NCBI GenBank assembly: GCA_051155755.1
Contig: DAXETY010000056.1
Location: forward strand, 1 to 64,000
Direction: 5' to 3'
DNA from: DAXETY01 sp051155755
GTDB lineage: Bacteria > Desulfobacterota > Desulfobacteria > Desulfobacterales > SG8-13
Length of the DNA stretch: 64,000 nucleotides
Under the pieces are notes generated by a model. The model was not told where the DNA came from and searched no databases. It saw nothing but the letters and a program-made list of their open reading frames with translations. Every line of letters begins with the position of its first letter. Positions within the stretch are counted from its first letter, which is position 1. Below, in pieces: positions 26,951 through 36,911 of this stretch. A program made the position numbers and the translations under genes.

Positions 26951-29233
26951 CTATTTTTGCTTTTTAGAGCCCAGCGCCTCCGCAAACGGGTTGTGAAAAG
27001 GCCTGGGCTTTTTGTTGCGCTGTTGCAGGGATTTGCCGGCCGGCGGCCGGGAAGGCTTTTTGCGCACCGCGGTTTTATCACCGGTTTCCCGGGGCGCCGG
27101 AGGCTGCATCCGCATGGAAAGGGAGATGCGGTTGCGCTCCAGATCGACAGCCAGCACGCGCACGCGGACTTTTTGACGCACCCGCACCACATCGGCCGGA
27201 TCCTTGACGAAGCGGTCGGCCAGTTCGCTGATGTGCACCAGCCCGTCCTGGTGGACGCCCACATCCACGAACGCGCCGAAGGCCGTTACGTTGGTGACCA
27301 CACCCGGCAGCTGCATTCCCGGTGAAAGATCGGCGATCTCCTTGATGCCGGGCGCATACTCGAACCGCTCGAATGCCTGCCGGGGATCCCGGCCCGGTTT
27401 ACCCAGCTCGGCCAGAATGTCCTGCAGAGTCGGCAAGCCCACGGTTTCGGTCGCATAGCGATTCAAATCGATGCGATTGCGGAGGGCGGCGTCGGTCATC
27501 AGGTCGGCGATCGAACACGCCAGATCCCGGGCCATAGCCTGCACCAGCGGATAGCTCTCCGGATGCACAGCGCTGGCATCCAGGGGGTTTTCACTGTCGG
27601 GAATCCGCAGAAAGCCGGCTGCCTGTTCGAAGGCTTTGGGCCCCAGCCGGGAAACCTCCATCAACTGGCGGCGGTTTTTAAATGCACCGTTTTCGTTGCG
27701 ATAGGCGACGATGTTGGCGGCCAGCTGAGGTCCCAGTCCCGACACGTAAGTGAGCAGTTCTACGCTGGCTCGATTGAGATCGACGCCCACGGCGTTGACG
27801 CAGCTGATCACCGTGTCGTCCAGGGCCTGCTTCAGGGCGGATGGGTCCACATCGTGCTGGTATTGGCCCACACCGATGGATTTCGGGTCGATCTTGACCA
27901 GTTCGGACAGTGGGTCCATCAGCCGACGGCCGATCGAGACCGAACCCCGCACGGTCAAATCCAGATCCGGAAACTCCCGGCGCGCGACTTCAGAGGCGGA
28001 ATACACCGAGGCCCCGCTTTCATCCACCAGAACCGCCGGGCGGTCCTCGAGCGCGGCAATGCGGCGCACCAGCGCCAGGGTTTCGCGTCCGGCGGTGCCG
28101 TTGCCTACGGCAACCGCCTCGATATCAAAGCGTCGGCCCAGTTTGGCCAGGACCTCGGCTGCTCGGCGGTCGCCGTCTTCATTGCGATGCGCATACACCG
28201 TTTCATGATGAAGCAATTTTCCCTGCCGGTCCAGGCAGACCACCTTGCAGCCGGTTCGAAACCCCGGGTCGATGGCCATCATCCGCTTTGGACCCAACGG
28301 CGGTGTCATCAACAGCTCGCGCAGATTTCCGGCAAACACTGCAATGGCGTCGGCGTCGGCGCGTTCTTTAAGCTGCAGTCGGATCTCGGTCTCCATGGAG
28401 CGGGAAAGCAGCCGTTTGTAACTATCCTGGACCGCCTGGCGGACCTGGTCGGAATCCGGACCGGCACCGGAGACAAAACGGCCTTCCAGCAGGGCCAGCG
28501 CTCTGTCCTCCGGCGGCGCGATGCGAATGTTGAGAATGTCTTCCTTTTCACCGCGGCGAAGGGCCAGAATGCGGTGCGAGGGTGCCTTGACGACCGGCTC
28601 GCGCCAGTCGAAATAATCCCGAAACTTGGCGCCGCGGCTCTCGGCCCCCGTGGCGACCCGGCTTTCGATGACGGCCTGCTCCCGGTACAGCCGGCGCATG
28701 GCCTCGCGGGCTTCGGCATCTTCGTTGATCCATTCGGCAATGATGTGCCGGGCCCCCTCAAGGGCATCCGCCGCGGTGTCGACGCCTTTTTCAGGGTCCA
28801 CAAATGCGGCCGCCAGTGTCTGCGGATTGTCGCCCTGCTGTGCCAATATTCGGGTCGCCAGCGGCTCCAGGCCTTTTTCGCGGGCCACGGTGGCTTTGGT
28901 GCGCCGCTTGGGCCGGTAGGGCAGGTACAGATCTTCCACAACGGTCAGCGTGGGGGCGGCTGTGATTTTTTCCCGCAGTTCCTCGTCAAGATGCCCGTGG
29001 GCCTCCAACGATTTGAGCACGGCGGTTTTACGGGCTTCGAGCTGCTCGATTTGTTCCAGGCGGTCGCGGATCGTGATAATCGCCACTTCGTCGAGACTGC
29101 CGGTGACTTCTTTGCGGTAGCGCGCGATGAAAGGGATCGTGTTGCCCTCCCGCAGCAGTGCCACGGCGGCCTCTACGCGGGGTAAATCCAGTTGCATTGC
29201 CGCGGCGATACTTTCACTGGGATGAATCGGCAT
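26951..29233 (-). CDS. tex: Tex-like RNA-binding/transcription accessory protein
   Basis: A 760-residue Tex protein. Order: N-terminal helical region (PFIARYRKEVTGSLDE), YqgF/RNase H-like fold (AIDPGFRTGCKVV near 320), helix-hairpin-helix region (VGVDLNRAS, LTYVSGLGPQLAANIV) and a C-terminal S1 domain (LPGVVTNVTAFGAFVDVG). A basic Lys/Arg/Pro tail ends it. Tex binds nucleic acid and affects transcription and stress tolerance. AGGAT upstream of ATG 29233. Confidence 0.96.
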   Translation of the reverse strand: MPIHPSESIAAAMQLDLPRVEAAVALLREGNTIPFIARYRKEVTGSLDEVAIITIRDRLEQIEQLEARKTAVLKSLEAHGHLDEELREKITAAPTLTVVEDLYLPYRPKRRTKATVAREKGLEPLATRILAQQGDNPQTLAAAFVDPEKGVDTAADALEGARHIIAEWINEDAEAREAMRRLYREQAVIESRVATGAESRGAKFRDYFDWREPVVKAPSHRILALRRGEKEDILNIRIAPPEDRALALLEGRFVSGAGPDSDQVRQAVQDSYKRLLSRSMETEIRLQLKERADADAIAVFAGNLRELLMTPPLGPKRMMAIDPGFRTGCKVVCLDRQGKLLHHETVYAHRNEDGDRRAAEVLAKLGRRFDIEAVAVGNGTAGRETLALVRRIAALEDRPAVLVDESGASVYSASEVARREFPDLDLTVRGSVSIGRRLMDPLSELVKIDPKSIGVGQYQHDVDPSALKQALDDTVISCVNAVGVDLNRASVELLTYVSGLGPQLAANIVAYRNENGAFKNRRQLMEVSRLGPKAFEQAAGFLRIPDSENPLDASAVHPESYPLVQAMARDLACSIADLMTDAALRNRIDLNRYATETVGLPTLQDILAELGKPGRDPRQAFERFEYAPGIKEIADLSPGMQLPGVVTNVTAFGAFVDVGVHQDGLVHISELADRFVKDPADVVRVRQKVRVRVLAVDLERNRISLSMRMQPPAPRETGDKTAVRKKPSRPPAGKSLQQRNKKPRPFHNPFAEALGSKKQK

Positions 29234-29517
29234 GGCAATCCTGTCTTTGGCGGTTGGTTCCAGCCGGTTTGCAAACCCCGGGCCGGATCATTTGAACCGG
29301 GTTCTCAAAAGCGCTTGCTTATAGGCGACGTGGGCGGTGAAGTCAAGGCTTTATGCTTGCGAATGTAATTTAATAGTAGTACAATTGCAGTGTATTTTTC
29401 TATCGTTTCCAAGTCTTACCACCGTGTATCCCGAGGTCTTTAGGTGGAAGGCGGCCCGCAACAGGCAGGGGCGCCCGCCGCCGGCCTCCCGACCTGCGCC
29501 GGCCGGAGAACCGCAGA

Positions 29518-32154
29518 ATGAAGATTTATCGATGGCTGGGGGAAGAGTCCCTTAAAAAGAAGAACCTATACTACAAGCTGCACCTGATCTTCGGCCTGTT
29601 CTTTCTGTTCCCCGTATTCGGTTTCATTTATTTCGCCCACAAATATGATGTTCTCGACGATCAGTTCGTGCCGATATTTTTTATGGGCATGCTGGTGTTT
29701 TCCCTGTTCGGCTTCATCATCCTGAAAACGCTGTTTGACAAGATCGTCGACATATCCTCGAAAATATCCAAAACCCTGGCCTGCGAAACCGGCGGACTTC
29801 AAACCAAGGCCGGGGCCGACGAGATGCAAAACATCGTCGAATCCTTCTCATTGTTGGAAAAACAGTTCAGCAGCACCTTCAGCAAACTGGAAAAAAAGGC
29901 CTCTGAGATCTCCATTCTCAAGGAACTCTCCGAGCTGTGTTACGTGACCTTCGATCCGGAGGAGATCCTGTATGTGACCCTGGAGCGGGCGCTGATGCTG
30001 ACCGGATCGGATGTCGGTTCTGTGATGACCATCGACCGTCGGGATCGAAATGCGTTTGTGGTCAAGGCCAGCGTGGGGCTGGGCCAGTACGTCAAACTGG
30101 GCGATCGCATCGATTTTGAAACCAGCATCGCCAAATACGCGGTGATCAACAAATCGCCCCTGGTGGTCAAAGACGTGGAGAAAGACCGTCGTTTCGGGCG
30201 CGCCAATCTGCCGCAGTACGGAACCAAATCCTTTGTGTGCATGCCCATTAAAACCAGCAAGGAGATTATCGGCGTGTTGAGTCTTTCGCGCAAAGAGGAT
30301 CAGCGCGTGTACACCCAGGATGACATTGAAGCCCTGACTCCTTTGCTCAGCAACGCGGCCTTCACCTATGAGAATCTGCGGTTGATCAAGGAAAACCAGC
30401 GCGGGTCGATGCAGCTCCGCTCCATCGAAAAAATATTCAAAGTCATCAACTCCAGTTACCGTGACAGCGAGCTGATTCAGGCCGTGCTCAACGAAATCCA
30501 CATGGTCATTCCATTCGAGGTGGCGCTTTTGTTGACCCGAAACGGCGACAGCTCCGATCATCTCGGTGTCTATGACATGCTGGCTTTCGGAGAAACCGCG
30601 ATCACCAAAGGCGCCCGGTATGCCACCGGCGGTACGTTGATCGACAAGGTTATGAAGCAGCAGGCCACCACGGTGATCGACGCAGAAAAGCTGCCGGAGT
30701 CCGAATCCGCGGAACCCGGCGGCAGCAGCGAGCTCGAAAAAGAATTGATCGGCAATCACGGCCGCCGAAGCTGCTTGCTGGCGCCCCTGCGAACCGACGG
30801 CCAGGTGACCGGTGTATTGGCGCTTTCAGCGGCATCGCCGGACATCTTCGAAGGGATGGGTAAGCTAATGGATTGGATCGCCAACGGACTGTCGGTTGCC
30901 ATCGACCGCAACCATCTCTCGGATGCAGTGCTCAAACGCAATCGCGAACTCGAATCCATTCGACAGATCGGCAGTGCACTGGCTTCATCGACCTTCGATA
31001 TCAAGAAAGTCTTGAAGTACACCATGGACATGATTCGGGTCCTGATGAATGTGGAGGCCGGTTCGCTCCTGTTTTTAAAGCAGCAGGACCTGGACCTGGC
31101 CGTGGCCTTCAACACCAGGCTGGATACCATGAAACGCTTCCGGTTGAAAATCGGACAGGGAATTGCCGGCTATGTCGCCTCCCGCGGCGAAGCGCTCATT
31201 GTCAACGATGTGCAGCGATCACCGCACTTTTTTGCCGGGGTCGACAGAATTACGGGCTATGAAACCCGGTCGGCGCTGTGTGTGCCCATGATTTCCCAGG
31301 GCAAGGTGATCGGTGTCATCGAAGTGCTCAACAAGATCGCCGGGGATTTTACTTCCAACGATCAGGATCTGCTCCAGTCGATTGCCGCCTCGGTCAGCAT
31401 CGCCATCGAAAACGGCCGCCTTTACCGGGAAACGGTATCCATGGCCGAGCACGAACGCAGCGTGCGTCGCATGTTTCAAAAATTCGTGCCCAAGGAAGTC
31501 TTGGAAAGCATCATTCAGGGCGAAGCCAACGGCAAGATCATGAAGGATGAAATCAAAACCGTTACGCTCCTGAACATCGACATCCGTGGATTTACCGAAT
31601 TGGCCATGGAAATGGGCCCGCAGAAAACCGTATCGCTGCTGAACAATTTTTTTTCGGTCATGGGCGGCATCGTTTTCAAACACAACGGCATTGTCGACAA
31701 ATATCTCGGAGACGGATTTCTGGCCATTTTCGGCGCCCCGATCAACAGCGAGCGGGATGCCGACAATGCCGCCCTGGCCGCGCTGGAAATGCAGTCGGCG
31801 ATCGGCGAAGTCAACCGTTCCTTTCAAAGCGAGCTGGGCATTTCTCTGCACATCGGCATCAGCGTGCACACCGGAGACGTGGTCGTCGGCAATATCGGGT
31901 TCGACAAAAAAATGGACTACACGGTCATTGGAGATGCGGTCAACACCGTGTTCCGGCTGCAGGAACTGGCCAAATCCTACCCCAACGGCATCATTGTCGG
32001 CGAAAAGACCTGCCGGGCGGCCCAAAGCCGTCTGCGCGTCCGCGACCTCAAAAATGCCCTCGGCGAACTCAAGCTCTACGAGCTGATGGGCATCGAATCG
32101 GCCAAGCCACAGAAAATCACCGCGCCGGCCGGTACCATCCGAAGAGTGAAGTAG
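29518..32154 (+). CDS. Membrane adenylate cyclase with three GAF domains
   Basis: An 878-residue sensor. Two hydrophobic helices (about 20-42 and 52-72), a coiled region, then three GAF-type domains (about 125-275, 300-460, 480-635) and a class III cyclase domain (about 670-855). Cyclase residues are complete: metal Asp in NIDIRGFTEL and DKYLGDGFLAIFG, adenine-selecting Lys and Asp in KKMDYTVIGDAVNTVFRL, and the transition-state Asn and Arg in the same stretch; hence adenylate rather than guanylate cyclase. GGAG lies about 11 nt upstream of the ATG. The 284 bp upstream hold no recognised gene. Confidence 0.9.
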   Translation: MKIYRWLGEESLKKKNLYYKLHLIFGLFFLFPVFGFIYFAHKYDVLDDQFVPIFFMGMLVFSLFGFIILKTLFDKIVDISSKISKTLACETGGLQTKAGADEMQNIVESFSLLEKQFSSTFSKLEKKASEISILKELSELCYVTFDPEEILYVTLERALMLTGSDVGSVMTIDRRDRNAFVVKASVGLGQYVKLGDRIDFETSIAKYAVINKSPLVVKDVEKDRRFGRANLPQYGTKSFVCMPIKTSKEIIGVLSLSRKEDQRVYTQDDIEALTPLLSNAAFTYENLRLIKENQRGSMQLRSIEKIFKVINSSYRDSELIQAVLNEIHMVIPFEVALLLTRNGDSSDHLGVYDMLAFGETAITKGARYATGGTLIDKVMKQQATTVIDAEKLPESESAEPGGSSELEKELIGNHGRRSCLLAPLRTDGQVTGVLALSAASPDIFEGMGKLMDWIANGLSVAIDRNHLSDAVLKRNRELESIRQIGSALASSTFDIKKVLKYTMDMIRVLMNVEAGSLLFLKQQDLDLAVAFNTRLDTMKRFRLKIGQGIAGYVASRGEALIVNDVQRSPHFFAGVDRITGYETRSALCVPMISQGKVIGVIEVLNKIAGDFTSNDQDLLQSIAASVSIAIENGRLYRETVSMAEHERSVRRMFQKFVPKEVLESIIQGEANGKIMKDEIKTVTLLNIDIRGFTELAMEMGPQKTVSLLNNFFSVMGGIVFKHNGIVDKYLGDGFLAIFGAPINSERDADNAALAALEMQSAIGEVNRSFQSELGISLHIGISVHTGDVVVGNIGFDKKMDYTVIGDAVNTVFRLQELAKSYPNGIIVGEKTCRAAQSRLRVRDLKNALGELKLYELMGIESAKPQKITAPAGTIRRVK

Positions 32155-32185
32155 CCCCTGTCCGCAATGCGCCGGCCGCCGGTCT

Positions 32186-33529
32186 TTATTTGCGTACTAG
32201 AATCACCCGCATGTCCATCACATTGGTATGGGTCGGCCCGGTGATCAGCAGCTCTCCGGTTTGCTGGAAAAAGCGGTAGGCGTCGTTGCGTCGAAGATAG
32301 TCGCGGACATGCAGCCCCAGGGCGGCCGCCCGCGATACGGTTCCCGCATCGACGATGGCTCCGGCCGCATCGGTGGGCCCGTCGGTGCCGTCGGTACCGG
32401 CGCTGAGCACCACGACCGGATGGTCGATTCCGGCAATGCACGGGGCAATGGCCAGGGCGAACTCCTGGTTGCGTCCGCCCAGGCCGTCGCCGCGAACCAC
32501 CACGGTTGTCTCACCGCCGGAAAGGATGCAGGCCGGTGCGGTCAGCGGCTGGCCGGTGCGGATGATTTCGCGGATGACCGCGGCATGAAATCCGGCCGCC
32601 TGCACCGTGTCGCCTTCGATCATCGAGGAGAGTACCAGGGGTTGATAACCCATGGCTTCAGCCTGATCGCGCGCCGCCTCCAGCGCATCGATGTTACTGC
32701 CGATAATGTGATGGGTGCAGCGGGAGAATGCGGGATCGTCGAACTTGGGGGTTTCCGGCACGGTTTTGGCGGCACCGGCCTGCAGGTGTTCGATCACGGC
32801 GGCAGGAAGCGACCGGCCGATTCCATAGTGGTCGATGATGTCCAGGCAGTCGGAAAAGGTGCTGGTATCGGCCGAGCAGGGCCCGGAGGCGATCACGTCC
32901 AGGTCGTCGCCGACCACATCCGAGAGCACCAGCGTGATCAGCCGGGCCGGATAAGCGGCGCGGGCCAGCAGCCCGCCTTTGATGGCCGAAAGGTGTTTGC
33001 GGATCGCATTGATTTCGTGGATGTCGGCGCCGCAGTCGATCAAAATCCGGCTGACCTTTTGTTTGTCGGCCAGCGTCAGGCCCGGGGCCGGCAGCGGCAG
33101 CAGGGCCGAACCGCCCCCGGAAATCAAGCATACGAGCAGGTCCCGTTTGCCGGCCGATTCCGCCAGTGCGAGAATTCGACGCGCACCTTCTTCCCCGTTT
33201 TCATCCGGGACGGGATGGCCGGCCTCGAGCACTTCGACGCGCTGCAGCGGAGCCCCATGACCGTATTTGACCACCACCAGTCCCGCCTCGATCCGTTCCT
33301 GCAGCAGCGCTTCCATGGCCTGGGACATGACTGCAGCCGCCTTGCCGAATCCGATCACCCGGATTCGGTCGAAATCCGACAGCCGGCATTGCGCTGCTGC
33401 GATTTGCAGCCGACCGTCGGTTTCAAGACGGCAGCAACGCTGGATGGCGGCTTGCGGATCGACGGCTTGCAGGCCGGCATCGAAGATCCTGCGGGCTTCT
33501 TTGCGCATTTCCGTTTGGCCGAGATTCAT
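32186..33529 (-). CDS. Glycerate 2-kinase (MOFRL/DUF4147 family)
   Basis: A 447-residue kinase phosphorylating D-glycerate, usually at C2. N-terminal DUF4147 part has GFGKAA and the SGGGSALLPLPAPG phosphate loop; the MOFRL C-terminal part has SGGETTV, GGRNQEFALA and AGTDGTDGPTDAAGA. Length is typical. AGGAAAGGA seven bases before the ATG. Convergent with the cyclase gene. Confidence 0.9.
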   Translation of the reverse strand: MNLGQTEMRKEARRIFDAGLQAVDPQAAIQRCCRLETDGRLQIAAAQCRLSDFDRIRVIGFGKAAAVMSQAMEALLQERIEAGLVVVKYGHGAPLQRVEVLEAGHPVPDENGEEGARRILALAESAGKRDLLVCLISGGGSALLPLPAPGLTLADKQKVSRILIDCGADIHEINAIRKHLSAIKGGLLARAAYPARLITLVLSDVVGDDLDVIASGPCSADTSTFSDCLDIIDHYGIGRSLPAAVIEHLQAGAAKTVPETPKFDDPAFSRCTHHIIGSNIDALEAARDQAEAMGYQPLVLSSMIEGDTVQAAGFHAAVIREIIRTGQPLTAPACILSGGETTVVVRGDGLGGRNQEFALAIAPCIAGIDHPVVVLSAGTDGTDGPTDAAGAIVDAGTVSRAAALGLHVRDYLRRNDAYRFFQQTGELLITGPTHTNVMDMRVILVRK

Positions 33530-33607
33530 GCTGGGGTTCCTTTCCTGAACGCGGCACGGTTTTCAGGGTGGCGATGATCCGGTTTGCAGCCGGTACGGTG
33601 GATGTCG

Positions 33608-33636
33608 TTGACAAGCGCTGGAAGAATCCGTACTCT
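33608..33636 (+). promoter_or_regulatory. Sigma-70-like promoter for the yqgE-like gene
   Basis: TTGACA (33608-33613), 17 nt spacer, TACTCT (33631-33636). Lies in the divergent gap; would give a leader of about 165 nt. Confidence 0.5.
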
Positions 33637-33808
33637 GCAACCGTCAACTTGTCAACCGGGCTGCCCCCGTCAATCCGCCGGCTACAATGGCAAGCGCGCT
33701 CCTAGTTGCCGATCGGAGATGCGGGATGCGGAAATCCCGGTCGCCCCAGAGCGCCGATTCAAAACGGTCCGGCCGTTCGGCATCCAAAACCCAACCCCGG
33801 GAGGTTTC

Positions 33809-34375
33809 ATGGACAGCACTTCGGGTTCGCTGAGAGGTCATTTTCTGATTTCGATGCCGGCATTGCTGGACCCCAATTTCAATCAAACGGTCACGTTGAT
33901 GTGCGAGCACAACGAGGAGGGTGCCCTGGGCATCGTGGTCAACCGAATCCATCCGCAGCTGACCTGCGAAGCCATATTCGAAGAACTGGAAATGGAATAT
34001 GAACCTGACGCCGCGGCCCTTCCGATACACGTCGGCGGTCCGGTTCACATCGGCCAGGTATTCCTGATTCATGGGCCTCCCTTCGATTGGGAGGCCAGTA
34101 TGCAGATCACCGCGACCATTGCAATGAGCAACAGCCGTGACATCGTGGCGGCGGTTGCCCGGGGTGAAGGTCCCCGCTCGTTGTTATTTTCGCTGGGCTG
34201 CGCGGGATGGGGACCGGGCCAGTTGGAAAACGAGCTGCGGGAGAATGCCTGGCTGACGACACCGGCCTTGGATCAAATCGTCTTTGACTGGCCGGTGGAA
34301 AACCGCTGGCAAGAGGCGGTCAAACGAATGGGTATCGATCCGGCGCTGCTGTCCGACACGGCCGGCACGGCCTGA
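33809..34375 (+). CDS. YqgE/AlgH family protein (UPF0301)
   Basis: A 188-residue protein of the UPF0301 family. Characteristic strings: LRGHFLISMPALLDPNF, TLMCEHNEEGALGIVVN, VGGPV, LFSLGCAGWGPGQLENEL and NAWLT. Molecular function is not settled; AlgH was implicated in alginate regulation. GGGAGG five bases before ATG 33809 fixes the start well inside the longer open frame. Likely transcribed alone. Confidence 0.93.
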   Translation: MDSTSGSLRGHFLISMPALLDPNFNQTVTLMCEHNEEGALGIVVNRIHPQLTCEAIFEELEMEYEPDAAALPIHVGGPVHIGQVFLIHGPPFDWEASMQITATIAMSNSRDIVAAVARGEGPRSLLFSLGCAGWGPGQLENELRENAWLTTPALDQIVFDWPVENRWQEAVKRMGIDPALLSDTAGTA

Positions 34376-34515
34376 GGATGGCATACGGGCACCGCCGGCC
34401 TGTCGTTTCGAAACATCGTGCTGTTGACGAACTGCGCAATCATCGCAAAAACATCGCACCGCAACGGCATGCTCCCGTCCTGCCTATCTCTGTGGTCGGT
34501 TCGGCCGAAATCGTT

Positions 34516-34544
34516 TTGACATTCAATTTCTACCGTTATAGTAA
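34516..34544 (+). promoter_or_regulatory. Sigma-70-like promoter for the dynamin-like gene
   Basis: TTGACA (34516-34521), then TAGTAA (34539-34544) after 17 nt, or TATAGT after 15 nt. About 45-50 bp before the ATG. Confidence 0.5.
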
Positions 34545-34588
34545 ATAAGCTCTTTTTTCTCGGCGTTGCTGCGGACTCGAAAGGTTCC

Positions 34589-36835
34589 ATGAAAGACTAC
34601 CGCGACTACAAGGAAGACCTGCTCGAAGTCAATGCCGGGCTTGCTTCGGTGGTTACCGCCGGCCTCGGGCTGCCGGGAATGCCCAGGTCGACCTTTGCCG
34701 AATGGGAACGGGTTTGCAGCGATCTGCGGCGGCGGCTTTCCGAAGATGTCCTGCGCATTGCCGTGATCGGGGCCATCAAGTCCGGCAAAAGCACTTTTCT
34801 CAACATGCTCCTGGAGGGCGACTATCTCAGACGCGGCGCCGGCGTGGTCACTTCCATCGTCACCCGCATTCGAAGAGGCAATCGCAAAAAAGCCACCGTA
34901 TTTTTTAAATCCTGGCCGGAAATCAATCATGAAATTGCCGAGGCCGTCGCCATGCTTCCGGGCATGGAATCGCTCGGGCAGCGGGAAAAATTCGATCTTC
35001 GCAATGCCGAACAACGCCGGCTGCTGGACGATGCCCTGACGGCGCTGCCCCCCGAGCAGCTGATCAACCACGGTGGGCGCAATCTGAACACCGTGCTGCT
35101 GAATTGTTACCTGAGCGGGTACGAACGGATACGCAGCTGGATTACCGAGGACAATCGGCAAAGCGAGTTTGAAGCCGGGGAATTTCGACGGCACTGGGAG
35201 TTCGTGGGCGAGGATGCACTGGCCGTTTACCTCAAAGACATCGAGCTGGAGATCGAAACCGCCGGCATCGAAACCGAAACCGAATTCGCCGACTGTCAGG
35301 GAAGCGACTCCCCCAATCCTCTGCATCTGGCCCTGATCCAGGATTATCTGCAACTGGCCCATTTCATTGTTTACGTGGTCAGCAGCCGCACCGGACTGCG
35401 GGAGGCCGACATCCGGTTTCTGTCCCTGGTGGCCAAAATGGGGATCTCCGGTAACGCGCTGTTCGTGGTCAACTGTGATGTCAGCGAACACGACTCGCTG
35501 ACCGATCTGCAGCGCGTCGTCGATCGGGTCAAGGAGGAGCTGCGCCTGGTTCACTCCGATCCCCGGGTTTTCAGCGTTTCGGCGCTCTATCACCTCTTCG
35601 ACCACCTGCGGGATTCGCTGAGCGAAAAAGATCAACTGCGGCAGCAGCAATGGCAGGCCCAGCCGGAGCTGGTGGATTTTTCGTCGGCGGAATTGAGGCG
35701 CTTTCAATCCGATCTGGGCAACCTGCTGCTCGAAAAGCGCAGCCGGCTGTTGTTGCGCAATCAAATCGAACGCCATCGCATTATTCTTTCCGGTGTGAAC
35801 GAGTGGATTCGACTCAACCGGGAACTGCTGCGCCGCAATCGGCAGGAAGCCCGTCAGATCGTCGAAGACATCACCGGTCGCCAGCAGCAGATGCAGCAAA
35901 TTCGCTCCATGATCGAAACGACGGCCGCAGGGGCCGCAGCCAAGATCAAGCAGGAAATCAATCTCGAGGTGAATCGGTTTTTCGATTCGGGCACCGGCGG
36001 CTGTCTCGGCAAGGTGGTGGATATCATTCGGGCCTATCAAATCGACTTGAACAAGTATCGCAGCACCCTGCACGATGGCGGATTTTCCAACGCATTGTAC
36101 CTGGTGTTTCAGGAGTTCAAGCAGGCTCTGGACAAGGCGATGACCGGCACCATCTATCCCGAGGTGGTTCGTTTCACACACGGGCAGGAAGAAAAAATCG
36201 AAACTTATTATCGCTCCATCTACGAGCCTTTTGAAGGGATTGTCGAGCAGGCCCTTATGGCGGTGTTTGCGCGCCTGCAGGAAATGGAGTTGACCGAACC
36301 CGCATCGGATGATCTGCCCGGCGCAGTGGAGCTGCCCTCGGTAGAATCCGTCAAGAATGCCGCCGGTCTGAAACTGCCGCCCATGGTGGCTTTTCTGCGG
36401 TATTCCGCCAAAATCAAAACCGAAGCGTTTTTGAATCTTGGTTTTTTCAGTTTGCTGCAGGGCTTTCAGAAATTGCTGCGAAAAAACAGACCCGCGGGCG
36501 AATCACAGGTCCGGGCCCTGAAACGCAGTGTCGATCACATGAAGAAGTTGACCGAGGAGTCGCTGCTGTTCCAGTGCAAGGATTACCGCGAAAACCTGAA
36601 ATTCCGATACCTGTATAAGCTCGTTGACGCCGTTTCCCAGGCAATGGCCGAAACCGTGCTGTCGCGGTTTCAAACCTTCGGGTCCGACACCGCCACGGCA
36701 CTGCAGCAGATTCAGGAGCGCCATTCGGGCCGGGAAGAAGTCGGCACGGCGATTGCCGCCATGGATCGCCAGACTTCCATGCTGGGCGATCAGCTTCAGC
36801 AGCTGAAAATAGACATCGATGCAAATAAAACCTAA
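34589..36835 (+). CDS. Dynamin-family GTPase
   Basis: A 748-residue bacterial dynamin-like protein. The G1 P-loop is GAIKSGKSTF (about 60-69), Thr of G2 in VVTSIVTRI, G3 is degenerate (DCQGSDSP in place of DxxG) and G4 is NCDVS in place of NKxD. The rest is a long helical stalk with a Gln-rich coil (about 430-460) and a C-terminal helical region; no clear transmembrane hairpin, though an amphipathic/hydrophobic patch (FLNLGFFSLLQGF) could touch membrane. Such proteins remodel or protect membranes, often as paired genes; no second copy is here. The stop TAA lies in an SR repeat. Confidence 0.85.
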   Translation: MKDYRDYKEDLLEVNAGLASVVTAGLGLPGMPRSTFAEWERVCSDLRRRLSEDVLRIAVIGAIKSGKSTFLNMLLEGDYLRRGAGVVTSIVTRIRRGNRKKATVFFKSWPEINHEIAEAVAMLPGMESLGQREKFDLRNAEQRRLLDDALTALPPEQLINHGGRNLNTVLLNCYLSGYERIRSWITEDNRQSEFEAGEFRRHWEFVGEDALAVYLKDIELEIETAGIETETEFADCQGSDSPNPLHLALIQDYLQLAHFIVYVVSSRTGLREADIRFLSLVAKMGISGNALFVVNCDVSEHDSLTDLQRVVDRVKEELRLVHSDPRVFSVSALYHLFDHLRDSLSEKDQLRQQQWQAQPELVDFSSAELRRFQSDLGNLLLEKRSRLLLRNQIERHRIILSGVNEWIRLNRELLRRNRQEARQIVEDITGRQQQMQQIRSMIETTAAGAAAKIKQEINLEVNRFFDSGTGGCLGKVVDIIRAYQIDLNKYRSTLHDGGFSNALYLVFQEFKQALDKAMTGTIYPEVVRFTHGQEEKIETYYRSIYEPFEGIVEQALMAVFARLQEMELTEPASDDLPGAVELPSVESVKNAAGLKLPPMVAFLRYSAKIKTEAFLNLGFFSLLQGFQKLLRKNRPAGESQVRALKRSVDHMKKLTEESLLFQCKDYRENLKFRYLYKLVDAVSQAMAETVLSRFQTFGSDTATALQQIQERHSGREEVGTAIAAMDRQTSMLGDQLQQLKIDIDANKT

Positions 36836-36883
36836 AATGAGCGTTTCAAATTTTTCAAAAAATATATTTTCGCTCAATTTAGG
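36831..36883. repeat. Short palindromic repeat (SR) copy 5, complete with both arms
   Basis: The only copy with two full arms: CCTAAAATGAGCG (36831-36843) and CGCTCAATTTAGG (36871-36883), 12 of 13 pairs, around TTTCAAATTTTTC and AT-rich sequence. It supplies the stop codon of the dynamin-like gene and defines the full 53 bp unit. Confidence 0.9.
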
Positions 36884-36911
36884 TAAAACCTAAGGATTCG
36901 GACGGAACCGC

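Noticed and set aside
27563..29185. 540-codon plus-strand frame opposite tex
   Set aside because: Mirror of tex codon bias, no motifs; tex has complete domain content on the other strand.
34523..36181. 552-codon minus-strand frame opposite the dynamin-like gene
   Set aside because: Shadow frame; the plus strand has a promoter, P-loop and full-length protein.
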